The notes below the pieces were generated by a model that was not told the origin of the DNA, made no database searches, and was given only the letters and a program-made list of their open reading frames with translations. The position numbers were made by a program, and so were the translations under genes. 64,000 nt of DNA, taken from positions 129,908 to 193,907 of the forward strand of contig NPFB01000033.1 of assembly GCA_014084085.1 (NCBI GenBank). Direction: 5' to 3'. Below are positions 1-10,203 of the stretch, piece by piece (positions within the stretch are counted from its first letter, which is position 1; each line of letters opens with the position of its first letter). The DNA is from Hondaea fermentalgiana. Taxonomy: Eukaryota; Sar; Bigyra; Thraustochytrida; Thraustochytriidae.

Positions 1-54
1 TTTGCTTTCTTTGCTTTCTTTGCTTTCTTTGCTTTCTTTGCTTTCTTTGCTTTT
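1..54. repeat. 9-bp tandem repeat TTTGCTTTC
   Basis: About six consecutive copies of the pyrimidine-rich unit TTTGCTTTC open the window and continue into a degenerate T/C tract. The array may extend beyond the left edge. Confidence 0.85.
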
Positions 55-691
55 CTTTTCTCGCTTTTTGATCATTGCGTGATGAAGTGAGGAAAAATAT
101 GATTTCGTCTATCCCCGGGCCACGAGTCAACGAGCGACCCGAGCTGTCTTGGTGCGCGGACGACTTCTTAGTTCGTCAGCCGTCTTCAGAAAAGGCAAGC
201 AAGTACTAATGTAAGCGATCGATCACCAGCCAGCCAATCAAATACTAGCCACGTAGCCGAGAAGCATGTCAAGTCCGGCCAGACAAAGAGCGACGAGAGA
301 AGGCAAGGCGGAAGAGCAGAGAAGAGCATGGTGGCTTGATACCTGGTATTCCTCTCTGAGCCAATGTTCACGGATATGCCCACCCACCCGGCGTTCTAGC
401 AGCGTGGAGCAAGTTCCCCCTTCAATGCGTCAGCCACCAGTGCTGGTGATCGGAGACGTCCTCGTCCAGGCGCTGCGAGCTACTGCTTTTCCGGCTGTCC
501 ACCAGAGAAACAAGAGCTTCTCGCTGCCCTCCTCGCAAGGACTAGTCGGTCGTGAGAGGATCAGCTTGCGACGAAACCAAGCAGCAAGCACGCGGTCAAG
601 CTAGAGAAGCTGCGCGAGAAGCAAGGAAACGAACAAGAAGGCTTGGAAACATCGATCGGCGCTCCCTCGCAAGAAGTCTCTGTTCCTTCTG

Positions 692-721
692 CTTCTTCTT
701 CTTCTTCTTCTTCTTCTTCTT
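692..721. repeat. (CTT)n microsatellite
   Basis: About ten perfect CTT units, directly visible. Confidence 0.9.
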
Positions 722-2277
722 GAGTTCGGTCGGTTATAACAGTGGCCCGCTCCGACAAGATGGTTCCACCCAATCTTGGCCGAAATTAGTCGGTTAGTTA
801 GCGCGATTCCCAAGCGGCCACAGCCAGCCAGCAAGCCCGGCGATGATCCGATTCGCAACAGCAATGGAATCGCCGTTATGCGTGTGCGTGCCTGCCTGCC
901 TGCCTGCCTGCATGCGCATTTTTCTCATTTCCGGCCGCGTGAGCCTCTTGGTCCACGTTTCCCCCCTCGCGCAGCCAGCTCCGCCTCCGTCTCCGATCCT
1001 CGACGGGCCGGCTCGTGCGCGACGCCGACCCCGCCTCCGCTTCCAGCGTCGCGCGGGCACCGAGCGAGGCCCACGCTCGGCGTCGTCCTCGCCGCAGAGG
1101 TGGGACTCGCTGGCTCGCCCAGGCGCGCAGAGTTGGCCTGGCCTTCTCGCAGCACGTACACGCACACTCGCTCGCAAGAAGGGCACGCCTGTCGCCAGAA
1201 ACGGCGCCGCCCGCTGCTACAGTCCGCTAGGGCCCGCCGCTCGAGGCCCTACCTCGGTTTCTGCGACGCCACGCCGTGCGAGCCCGCGCCCCGAGCTGCA
1301 GCAGCGAGGCGTGCGACGCAGCGAGGCGTGCGATGCAGCGCGGCTGGGGCGGGCGCGGTGGGAGTTCTCGGGCGGGGGCGAGCCAAGGACGCTTGCGCGC
1401 GGGGCGCGAGGACCTTCCCGCGCGCTGCTGCAACGCAGCAGTTTGTAGGTTCAGGGCCCGCACGTGGGGCAACGTGCTTGCTTTGCTTGTGCCGACTTGT
1501 GCCGACTTGTGCTGTGCACGCTGTCGCTTTCTTCTTCAACCAATGGCAAGCGCAACGTGAACTTGAACATGCGTGGCGACGATGGTTGATGATGAGGTGT
1601 GCAAAAAATGATGCGCCAAGCGACGCGCTGCATGCGTGCGTGGGTGCGCGCGGCGGGAGACGAGCCCAGAGGGACGGCGAGGGCTGCAGAAGAGCGCTGA
1701 TCGGGGGCGAAACTGCGAGGTGGCTGCCTGCGCTGGCTGCGGCTGGCCAGCACAGCACGGAGATAGGAGGAAAAGCTTGATGGGAAGCGCGCAAGCGTGC
1801 CGAACGCGATACGTCATAAACTGCCTGCAAGGCGGTGGAAGGGAATGCGGAAGAGAAAGGAAAAATGCGGAAGGGAAAGGAGAGGGCTGGCTGGCTGGCT
1901 GCATGTCCTGTATCAGTCACCGAATTATTGGAGTCGTCACCAGCGTGATCACCGGTGGTATCGCGGAGACATGGCGGCCGCGGAAGGGAGAAAGGGCGCG
2001 TCGCACGCAATCGTCGCCGTTGTCGCGAGTTTTTGTGAAAGTAGTTGCCTTGGTCCTTTGTTGGCTGGCCGGAGGACGGGTAGGTTAGTTCTTTAGTTCA
2101 TTGCGTGCCAGTTGCCATCGTGGCTTGCCATGGTTGCTGTAGTTTTGTCCACACACCCGTCCCCGCACCCTACACACACAGCTTCGTCCCTCCCACATCC
2201 CTACACACACAGACTTGCTCTCTTATGGTCAAACGAGGACACTGCGGTCCGGACTGACTGGCACTCTTTCGGCCAGC

Positions 2278-2278
2278 C

Positions 2279-2315
<37 letters not shown>

Positions 2316-2316
2316 G
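2278..2316. repeat. (CTGT)n microsatellite
   Basis: Nine to ten perfect CTGT units in a row. Confidence 0.92.
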
Positions 2317-2751
2317 GCAACCAGCAAGCAAGCGGGCGGGCCACTTCGAAAGCTGGCCTTTTCATTCGAGTTCGCTATCGATCGATCGGCGCCTCAACGC
2401 GCTTAAGCCGAGTCTGTTGGCCGGTCGGTAGCTTCGCTGCCAAGCTCGAATCGCATCATCACTGCACTCACCGCAGAATGCTGCGTTGCTGCAAGTTCTT
2501 CTTTATATTTTGTCTTTTCTTCGACCTTCGTTGGACTCATCCCGTGCAACTTGACATAGCTACTAGGCCTAGCCCGAAAAAGTCTTGCCTTCCATCATGA
2601 AGATTAGCTCAACCTCGCGCCAGTTCGCTTGCTCGGACCTCCTCATTCGACCCTGGCTCCCGGGACCCCAACGTCGAGTCGTCGCTCGGACAATCCTTGG
2701 TCACACAGCCCTGCCAGTCACGCTGCCTGGAGCCTCGCAACCGACTGGCAG

Positions 2752-2781
2752 ACGACCGACCGACCGACCGACCGACCGACC
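2752..2781. repeat. (ACCG)n microsatellite
   Basis: Seven ACCG units, followed after a short interruption by further degenerate copies up to about 2795. Confidence 0.88.
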
Positions 2782-5070
2782 AATCGACCGACCATCGCCT
2801 GTCGGCCCCACTTTGCCGACATTGGCCGGCCAACAAGGCACCGTCGCCCGGTACGCGTGGACGTACGCGGTCTCCCCCAAACTTTTGCACGAAGGCGACG
2901 AACGATCAACTCCAGCTTTTGTCCCATGCAATGGGCGGCCCCAGACCGGCCGGACAACTCAGTGGTATGGACGCAGGCAGTGCACGCGCGCGCGGCTTGG
3001 TCCGGCCACGGCTGGCAGTGCTGGCGAGCGCAGCACGATCGATCAACCAACTTGAGTCAACTCGCAAGAAGATTTTAACTCGCAAGAGTTTTTCGACTCG
3101 CCGGACTTCTGCGGCCGGCTCGCGAGCCCGCCGTCGACAGCGCCGACCGCGAGTGCGTGCGCCCGGGAAACCTGCATTTACGGCAGCCGGTTGCGCGGAC
3201 GCTTTGCTCGCCTTGCGCTGCTTCGCGCTGCTTCATGCTGCCTCGCGCTGTACGGGCCAAGCTGGGTCAGGCAGGCTCCAGCGAGGCCCTGCCAGGCAGA
3301 GGCAAGACCTGCGCCAGCCAGGCGAGATCGGTGGTGGTGGAGGTCAACTCGCATGGCAACGAAGTCGGGCTGCTGCCTGCCTCGGCTTGAAGAACCGAAC
3401 ACGGTCGCGGCGACAACAAGGTGCAAGGTCGGGCGGCCGGACTGCCAATGAGCCTTGGTTGCTCGGCTGGTTACTTTTGTCGGATCGGCTCAGGCTCACT
3501 GGCACTACAGGTCATGAGCCAAACGATACAGTATGAGATGGAACTAGTGCCAGCTCAAACGACGTCACGGCCAAGGCCGACGAGGCATTGAAACTCGCGC
3601 ATGGCATGAATGCAACCTCATCGTAACCTGACGGAACGAGCCAACTAACCGACCAACCAAGTGCAGATCCCAATCCCAATCCTTTTTTTGACCTTTTGCA
3701 GACCGCTCAGTTATTAGCTCAGCTCAGCTCGGCTCAGCTCAGCACACCCTTGGTCGTTTCGCAGTTGTATCGTCTCCTTTCGTTACGTCTACGCTTGCCC
3801 AATCCCTTTCTCCGTCCACGTCGGTCTGCCGAGGAAGCCTTCGCCTTCGCCTTTCCCCCCCCTGGGCAGTCGAGACAGGACCGGCCCTCCACGACGATGA
3901 CGACGCGATCGCGACCTCGGTGCACACAATCGCACACGTACACGCTCTCTCGCCTCCACAGGTGGTCCGCAGGGAAGCAAGCGCCGATCCCGACTGCGTG
4001 CGACACGCACCAGGTTCGTCCGTTCGTTCGTTCGTTCATGTGATTGGCCATGGTTGGTTGTATACCAGTGGCCATGGTGATTGCGTGGTTGCTTGATTTT
4101 GCGGGCAAGTGGGACGAGGGGCTCGAGGCGTCGGGGACGGCAGCAACGAAGCAAGCGCCGAGAAGCGCGTCGCAACCGGACGAAGGTATGCCGGCGGGGA
4201 CGCTTGGACGCACATTGCATGCTTGCTTGATCTCTTGCTGAGTGCTTGCGAAGGAAAAGGGATCGTGGGGTGGACGGCCACAACGGATGGGGATACCTTG
4301 CGCAAGTACGTGGCCCATGAATTTTCACAATTCAAGCCAAATCAAGCCTCTCATCCCGTGCCAGTGTGCCTAAGGAAAGAACGTCAGGATTCCTGCGTGC
4401 ATACTTCTTGCGCCCTGAGTCCGTCGGACGCGCGCCTTGATCCTGCTATCGTTTTCACAAGGACGACCTGACTTGCACTTGCGAGCGCGTGACTGCACGT
4501 GCGAGCGATCAGCGCGTCCGACAGAAACGAGGACGAGGTCTTTTCTTCCTTGTCGTCCGTCTCACAACCAGAAGTACACCTATCCGTTACGGCATCTCGG
4601 ACCCCGTCATGCTGCGAGATTGCCAGCTCTGGAGCGCGCAGTCGCACCAACGCCAAGAATGAGTCAGCCGCGCCCGCGAGCAGCGCAGAGCGCGGTCGGT
4701 GTCACCCGAGAGAGCTCGCGGCAAAAGGATACAACGCGTCGCTGATGAATGAAAAAAGCGCGCGCAACTTTGCTGGACCAACTCGAACTAGGCCTACCTG
4801 TGATTCCCTCTGCGCCTTTCTACATTGACTGCAAGAGGCAAAAGGACAGCCGAAACACGCACACACAGAGAGAGACACGTTCCCGCCCCGTGAATGCGTG
4901 TGCACACCCGTTCTGCGATCGGAGACGGCCGCGCCAACGCGTCCTCGCTGTCGTCGTCAACCGCTCACTTCATCATCAAGCTAGTAGACGGATCAACGAA
5001 GCTCGCGACGCTCGAGCGTTGAGGAGCGAGCAATTGCCCCAGGCTTTTGCGCGCGAGGGCGACCGAGAGC

Positions 5071-8000
5071 ATGTCTCCGCCACCCAAATGTCCCGCCGTC
5101 GTTGGAGGCAGATCGAGCGCTCTCACGCTGCGATGGCCCGGCGCGGTACCTCTTGGCGCGGTGGTGGAGATTGCCCGCGACCAGAGCGGCCCCAAGGCCG
5201 CCGTGCCGAGTGAACCAGGCGCATTCCTTCGGGCAAGAGAGCGCCACGTAAAGAGCGACGCAGACAAGGAGCTCGTCTTTAATCTCCTCGATGCAGCGAC
5301 TTGGTACTGGATTCGCACGCGCCAAGATGCCGAACAAAACAACCAGTACAGCCGCATGATTGCAGTCCGCACCCCAGCCGCAAGACCGGCACCCGTGCTT
5401 GCTCTTGATGCATCATATACGCTCTACGATGACTCGCACGCCGCCAGCGCACGCGGCAGACACATGTTCGTCAAACTGAAATGGCGCGCTAGCGATGACC
5501 GGGGAGCTGACATCGAAGAGTACATCGTACAACGCTGCAGCATCAAGGAACCCGACTGGAAAATTGTTTACAGGACAACCTCATGCGCCTGTGTTCTCAG
5601 CGCCATGGTAAGTGTGCATGCGTTCGATTATGCATGCACCTTTGCGGTCACGGCGCGAAATGCCGTCGGGCTCAGTCGTGAGACAGTCCTCGATGTGGCC
5701 TTTGCGGTTCCGGCAGCCCCGCGTGCGAAACAATCTCATTTTCAAGCAAGCGCAGCGGGTCGAACTGCCGATGCCTTTGGACCTGTTACCATGAAAGGCT
5801 CAAGACAGGATCGACGTCTGAAGCGAACGCGGAGACTTGTTCGCGACTACCTTGACAGCAATCTCATAGTCGACAAGGACCAGCCTTCCGTATTTCGAAT
5901 TGAAAAGCGCAAGACCCCGCCAAAGAAATCCGCAAAACAACCCTCCAAACAAAAGTCCAAGGAAGCGCAGAGAAAACATCATGCAACACACAAACTAGCG
6001 CGTATGGCAACGGCCGCCCCCGTTTGGCGTGATGCAACGACGCCTTCAGTATTTGATGACGAGCTTGAAAGCTTGCAGAAGAAGCTCCTCAAGACGACTT
6101 CGACAAAGACCTCTCTCTTGACTATTACGACCGGACCAGACCGCGAGGTAAGAATACCCGACGCTCCTCTTTTCCGGCCGTCTCCCCCCGCTGCGACGTC
6201 TCCTTCACGTTCACCGGGACGCAAGAGGAATCCATATCGGCAAAAGCTCGTGCAGCCAAACTCGACGCGCAAGTTGCCGCTCACGAATGAAAGTAATCGT
6301 CGCTTACTTGCCACTGTAGCGGCCTCTCCAGCACCAAGCAAGGGCGACGCAGACTCGATTCGGAAGAGTCAGCTCCTGTGGACTCATACCTACGAAACGC
6401 AGAGTAAGATCCCCCTCAAGCGACACTATCGAGACAAGCACGCGGGAGATGAAATGAGAACTCGAGTCAATAGAAAAGCAAATGCCAGGGATGCTGACTT
6501 TGCCCACGATGACGATGACGATGATGAAGAGGAAGAGGGGGAAGATGAGGAGGAGGAGGATCCCTTTGTCAGAGATCTTGAAATGCTGACAGGAGCCGAA
6601 GCGTTTTCGCTGCTCGAGCCTCCGTCTCAGTACGCGCCTAACCAGCAGCAAGAAGATGAAGAAGAAGAAGAATACAAAAATTCGGAAGTAGAACCTGCAA
6701 GAAGTTCAAGAAGCTCAGGAAGCAGAGCGTCTGATCTCGGTGATGCAGCGAGAAGAGACATGGCCAAAACCCAAGACATCGAGCACGACCCGGATGACTA
6801 TTACGAGACAATCGCCGCACAGCGCTTGTCAGCCATTGCTCGCGCCGAGGAGGCAGCGCGCGCCCAAGCTCTGGCAGAAGAAGCAGAAGCCAAACAAAGA
6901 GCAATCGAAGAGGCCGAAGCCGAAAGAGCTCGATTGCAGGCCGAGGCCGAGGCTGAGGAAGCACGACTGCAAGCTGAGGCCGAAGCCGAAAGGCAACGCC
7001 TTCTCGCCGAACAGGCTCGCATCGAAGAGGAGGCCCGTGCAAAGGCCGAGACGGCGGCGCAAGAGAAGGCTGCAACGCTTCTCCAGAGCCATGCCCGAGC
7101 GAGTATTTCGCGTCAGCAGTTTCAGCGCCAGATGCGCGAGATTGTGCGCATCCAGGCCTTTTTGCGTATGTTGCCGCCACGTCGAGCTGCGCTGCGCCGG
7201 CAAAGCGTTCGAAAGGCAGCTGCTCATTTCATGAGCTGTGTAATTGTCACGGCGCAACGCCATTGCGAGGAGGAGAATCGCGTCATGGTCGACGTGGCGG
7301 CCATTCGTCTCCAGTCGCGATTTCGTCAGTTTGGAGCCAAACGCAAGATGACGCGCATGCTCGAGCAAAAGCACGCAGCCATCATGCTGCAAAAGCATGT
7401 GCGCACGCACATGACCCGCAAGTCCATCAGCAAGCAGCAAACGGCTGCCACGGTCATTCAGGCACGTTTTCGATCCCACCAAGAGCAAGTGCGCTTCGAG
7501 GCAAGAGTACAGCAAATTGTGGTGCGGGCCGCCATCCGCCTTCAGGCGTGCTACCGCGCGCATCACGCCCAAAAACAGCTGGGCCAACGCAAGCGCCACA
7601 TCCTCAAGAGTATTGTGCGCGTGAACGTCACCGACGCTGGCACGCGGTCCGCATGCGGTTCGTACGAGCAAATGGAAGTCACAGACGCTGCAAAGTATAT
7701 CATGACCGCCCCTGGCACGGATGATACCTATCTTATTGAGCGCTCCGAGGTTCAAGCAGGTCAAGTGCCGATCTGGACACTAAAGCTGGTCAAGGGGTCG
7801 GGAGAGACCCATTTGCTCTACGTGAACAAACTCGAGGGCGGGTCTCTCAAGCCGCCTGTGCGTTCATGGGAGGCAATCTCCGGTCGCCCGCCCGCGCCGT
7901 CGCTGGTATGCAAGACTTCTGATAGCTACCTCAAGGACATGGAGCTCATGAACCGCGAGGCTGTCGTCGTGACGGACTCGGGATGTGCAGAGGTCCACGG

Positions 8001-8394
8001 ACGCTACTTTCAGTCGGGCGTGGCGGACGGGGTTCCGCAGTTTGTAATGCAAAAGGCTGGCGCCACCTATTCGCTGCTTCGCTCGCCGTACGCGGACCGC
8101 CGCATCTGGCTCTTGGTGGGTTCGCTCATGTTTCACATTGATGAAACGGACGAAGAGGCGGCAGCGTCAGGGGGCAGAGCCACGAGCTTGCCGCCCTCGA
8201 CGCCCCAATCTCGGCGCCAGTCGCGACGGGCCAGTCGAAAGGATTCGATGACAACAAAGCGCATTTATTTCGTCAACATGGAGAATGGCAGCGCGAAGAA
8301 ACCTCCTCTTGACGGCTGGCAAGTCGCGCAGCACGGCAAGCTGCCGGAGCCGCTCTTTGTTCGCCAGCGTAAGCTTCAAGCCGAAGACGAGTGA
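5071..8394 (+). CDS. FN3 / coiled-coil / IQ-motif protein
   Basis: A single-exon frame of 1107 residues. I start it at the first ATG, 5071. Residues about 10-240 form two fibronectin-III-like beta modules; the second contains a W-R-A..Y-I-V-Q-R core and the ending V-T-A-R-N-A-V-G. A basic linker follows, then an acidic run near residues 475-495 and a long Ala/Glu/Arg-rich single helix or coiled coil at about 590-660. Next come at least five IQ-type motifs at about 660-855, such as AAIRLQSRFRQFG and AATVIQARFRSHQ, which in this family bind calmodulin or EF-hand proteins. The C-terminal 260 residues hold two related modules ending in P-P-x-x-x-W and G-(R/K)-x-P-x-P. This type of repeat recurs in stramenopile proteins but has no name known to me. 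The whole suggests a Ca2+-calmodulin-linked cytoskeletal or ciliary scaffold; the exact role is unknown. Confidence 0.85.
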   Translation: MSPPPKCPAVVGGRSSALTLRWPGAVPLGAVVEIARDQSGPKAAVPSEPGAFLRARERHVKSDADKELVFNLLDAATWYWIRTRQDAEQNNQYSRMIAVRTPAARPAPVLALDASYTLYDDSHAASARGRHMFVKLKWRASDDRGADIEEYIVQRCSIKEPDWKIVYRTTSCACVLSAMVSVHAFDYACTFAVTARNAVGLSRETVLDVAFAVPAAPRAKQSHFQASAAGRTADAFGPVTMKGSRQDRRLKRTRRLVRDYLDSNLIVDKDQPSVFRIEKRKTPPKKSAKQPSKQKSKEAQRKHHATHKLARMATAAPVWRDATTPSVFDDELESLQKKLLKTTSTKTSLLTITTGPDREVRIPDAPLFRPSPPAATSPSRSPGRKRNPYRQKLVQPNSTRKLPLTNESNRRLLATVAASPAPSKGDADSIRKSQLLWTHTYETQSKIPLKRHYRDKHAGDEMRTRVNRKANARDADFAHDDDDDDEEEEGEDEEEEDPFVRDLEMLTGAEAFSLLEPPSQYAPNQQQEDEEEEEYKNSEVEPARSSRSSGSRASDLGDAARRDMAKTQDIEHDPDDYYETIAAQRLSAIARAEEAARAQALAEEAEAKQRAIEEAEAERARLQAEAEAEEARLQAEAEAERQRLLAEQARIEEEARAKAETAAQEKAATLLQSHARASISRQQFQRQMREIVRIQAFLRMLPPRRAALRRQSVRKAAAHFMSCVIVTAQRHCEEENRVMVDVAAIRLQSRFRQFGAKRKMTRMLEQKHAAIMLQKHVRTHMTRKSISKQQTAATVIQARFRSHQEQVRFEARVQQIVVRAAIRLQACYRAHHAQKQLGQRKRHILKSIVRVNVTDAGTRSACGSYEQMEVTDAAKYIMTAPGTDDTYLIERSEVQAGQVPIWTLKLVKGSGETHLLYVNKLEGGSLKPPVRSWEAISGRPPAPSLVCKTSDSYLKDMELMNREAVVVTDSGCAEVHGRYFQSGVADGVPQFVMQKAGATYSLLRSPYADRRIWLLVGSLMFHIDETDEEAAASGGRATSLPPSTPQSRRQSRRASRKDSMTTKRIYFVNMENGSAKKPPLDGWQVAQHGKLPEPLFVRQRKLQAEDE

Positions 8395-10203
8395 GCGTAA
8401 TGTCACGAGAAAGCCACGTCAAGGTAAGGCAAGCCTTGATTGACTGGTCGTCGTAGTGAGTAACCTAAAATCAAAGAAACGCCTGTTGGCCAAAACAATC
8501 GTCGCGTTGCGTGTGGCGACGCCACCACCGTTTTGCTGGAGCGCAAGTTCCCTTCCCTCCGTCGGTAGCGTGTTTGCGACGGGGTGTGCCATCCTGCTCG
8601 CCTTTACAGTTAGCTTGCCTTCCAGCACTTTCTGGGCGTCATGCTTCTGCCAACCAAGAAGCTGGCTGCAGACAGACGAACAGGTTGTATTGCGCGCCGG
8701 TGCGCGAAAAGCGAGTCCGACGGTGACGCTGCCGCGGCACGGACTGCGCGCTGTCTCGCTCTCCCCCCCCCCCCCGCAATGTGCCCCATACTTACCCAAC
8801 ACAACAACAACACCCTGCGGTCTCCGCGACTGGACGCACGCACCAGCACTGGCCGCGTGCGTGTTTGCGTGCGTGCGTGCTCGCTCGCAATGGGAGTTGC
8901 GAGACGCACGCGGTGACCGCAAGCTCGCGCTGCGCCGCGCTGCGCTCGCTGCGAGAATGCGCCACGTCTCGCATTCGCTCACCGCGCTCGCGGCTTGCGG
9001 GCGATGGACGTCGGCAGGTCGCGCTAGTTATAGCTGCAGCGGTGTGCGGGGCCGGCAGCGCAGCGACACTTCACGGTGCAGAAAGCGCAGCCAGGACCCC
9101 GAGCGCGCACTCGGATGCACGCGGCGGGTTTGCTGGCCGCCGCTCGCAGCGCAGCGCAGCGCGATCGAGGCCGCGGGGACGTCGAGGCCGCGAGGACGTC
9201 GAGGCCGCGAGGACGTCGAGGCCGCGAGGACGTCGAGGCCGCGGCGCCGTGAGGATGGATGGTCGTGGAGATGGACGATGTTGACGCTGCGAGGCCGCGC
9301 GAAGCCGGACGTTTCGCCCCGCCGTGCGTTCGCGTGGCGTGGCGTGGCGTGGCGTCTCGTGGCGCAGCGCAGCGCAGCGCGGCGTCTCGCAGCGCGTGCG
9401 GCTTCCGCGCCGGGTAGGGCACGGGCTCTGGCGCGTGGCCCCGCCATCACATCGCTCGCATCGCTTCGCATCGCATCGCTTCGCATCAACAGCCCCGCGA
9501 CGCGACGCGAGCGGAGACAGGCGGCGGGGCGAGGACGCGGGCTCGCGCTCCACGCAGGAGAGTGGTCGAGCGAGAGGTTCCGGGGCAGCAGAGCGCGGGT
9601 CAGGTCAGTCTCGCAGGTCTGCGCCGCGCGGCTGCGCATCGCGCGCGATCGCGCCATGTCTCGCTCGCGGGGCACGCGGGGAGTCCTGGCGCAGGCGCGG
9701 TACCTCCTCCCTGCTCGGCGCGCGGACGCGGCGCGCCCGGTCCCGTGAAAGACCCGCCGCGCGTGCGAACCCTGCCCCCTCCCGTTAGGGCTGTGATTGC
9801 GGAGGAGACGCGACCCAGTCAATCGATGCGCGCACGAGACACGCACACGCCGAGACAGAGCGTCCCAGCGCGCCGTCCTGCACGCCCTGCACGCCCCGCA
9901 CGCCGTGCACGCCCTGCAGTGCGCGGGGCTGCGAAGAGCGAGACCCCCCCCGCGCGGCGGGGACGGTACGTACGAGAGTTTGGGTTAGGGCGGCTGGCAG
10001 GGCATGGATGCGTGCGGATGTACCAAAGAGTGGGTAGCCGTGGAGGATAGAGGACGGATGTATGGAGGAGCTGGGGCGGCGCGAGCGAGGGCGAGAGCAA
10101 ACCCGAATCGAGCCGAGGCAGCGAGAAGAGCAGCGGCTTGCACGCAGAAAAGCGGCGAGCGAGCGAGCGAGCGAGCGAGCGCGAGGCCGGAGAGGAGAAG
10201 AGG
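8395..10203. other. GC-rich intergenic region and P450 leader
   Basis: No credible gene seen. The stretch has a 13-C homopolymer at 8763-8775, a 17-bp tandem repeat at 9164-9243, GCGTG and GCATCGCTTC short repeats at about 9335-9490, and a GAGC/GCGA run at about 10154-10185 just before the P450 start. Open frames on both strands are compositional. The right part is probably the promoter and 5' leader of the P450 gene. Confidence 0.6.
9164..9243. repeat. 17-bp tandem repeat
   Basis: More than four near-perfect copies of the unit GAGGACGTCGAGGCCGC. The unit contains the palindrome GACGTC and is very CpG-rich. Confidence 0.9.

Larger units (their letters stand above)
55..5070. other. Gene-free, microsatellite-rich region
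   Basis: I see no convincing gene in this 5-kb stretch. Long open frames exist on both strands at 776-2010 and 2600-3540. Their products are low-complexity, rich in R, A, P and S, overlap each other in several frames, and show no domain, so they look like by-products of high GC content. The stretch contains simple repeats: CTT at 692-721, CTGT at 2278-2316, ACCG at 2752-2781, a TCAGC-type pentamer at 3718-3742 and GTTC at 4019-4037. The last few hundred bases are presumably the promoter and leader of the gene starting at 5071. A non-coding transcript or an unrecognised multi-exon gene cannot be excluded. Confidence 0.6.

Noticed and set aside
776..2010. Long open frames on both strands (for example plus 776-1780 and minus 1249-2010)
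   Set aside because: They overlap each other in several frames, are rich in A, R, P and S, lack domains and pass through simple repeats. High GC content alone produces them.
2609..3536. Open frames around the ACCG repeat (plus 2697-3536 and others)
   Set aside because: The translated repeat (DRPTDRPT or mirror forms) dominates, and there are competing frames on both strands. No conserved segment.
9164..9243. Possible CRISPR-like array (17-bp units)
   Set aside because: The units are directly adjacent with no unique spacers, and the segment is eukaryotic.
8456..9846. Overlapping frames of 250-430 residues on both strands before the P450 gene
   Set aside because: Composition-driven and repeat-derived (17-bp unit read as RPRGLDVLAAS-like sequence). 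No domain.
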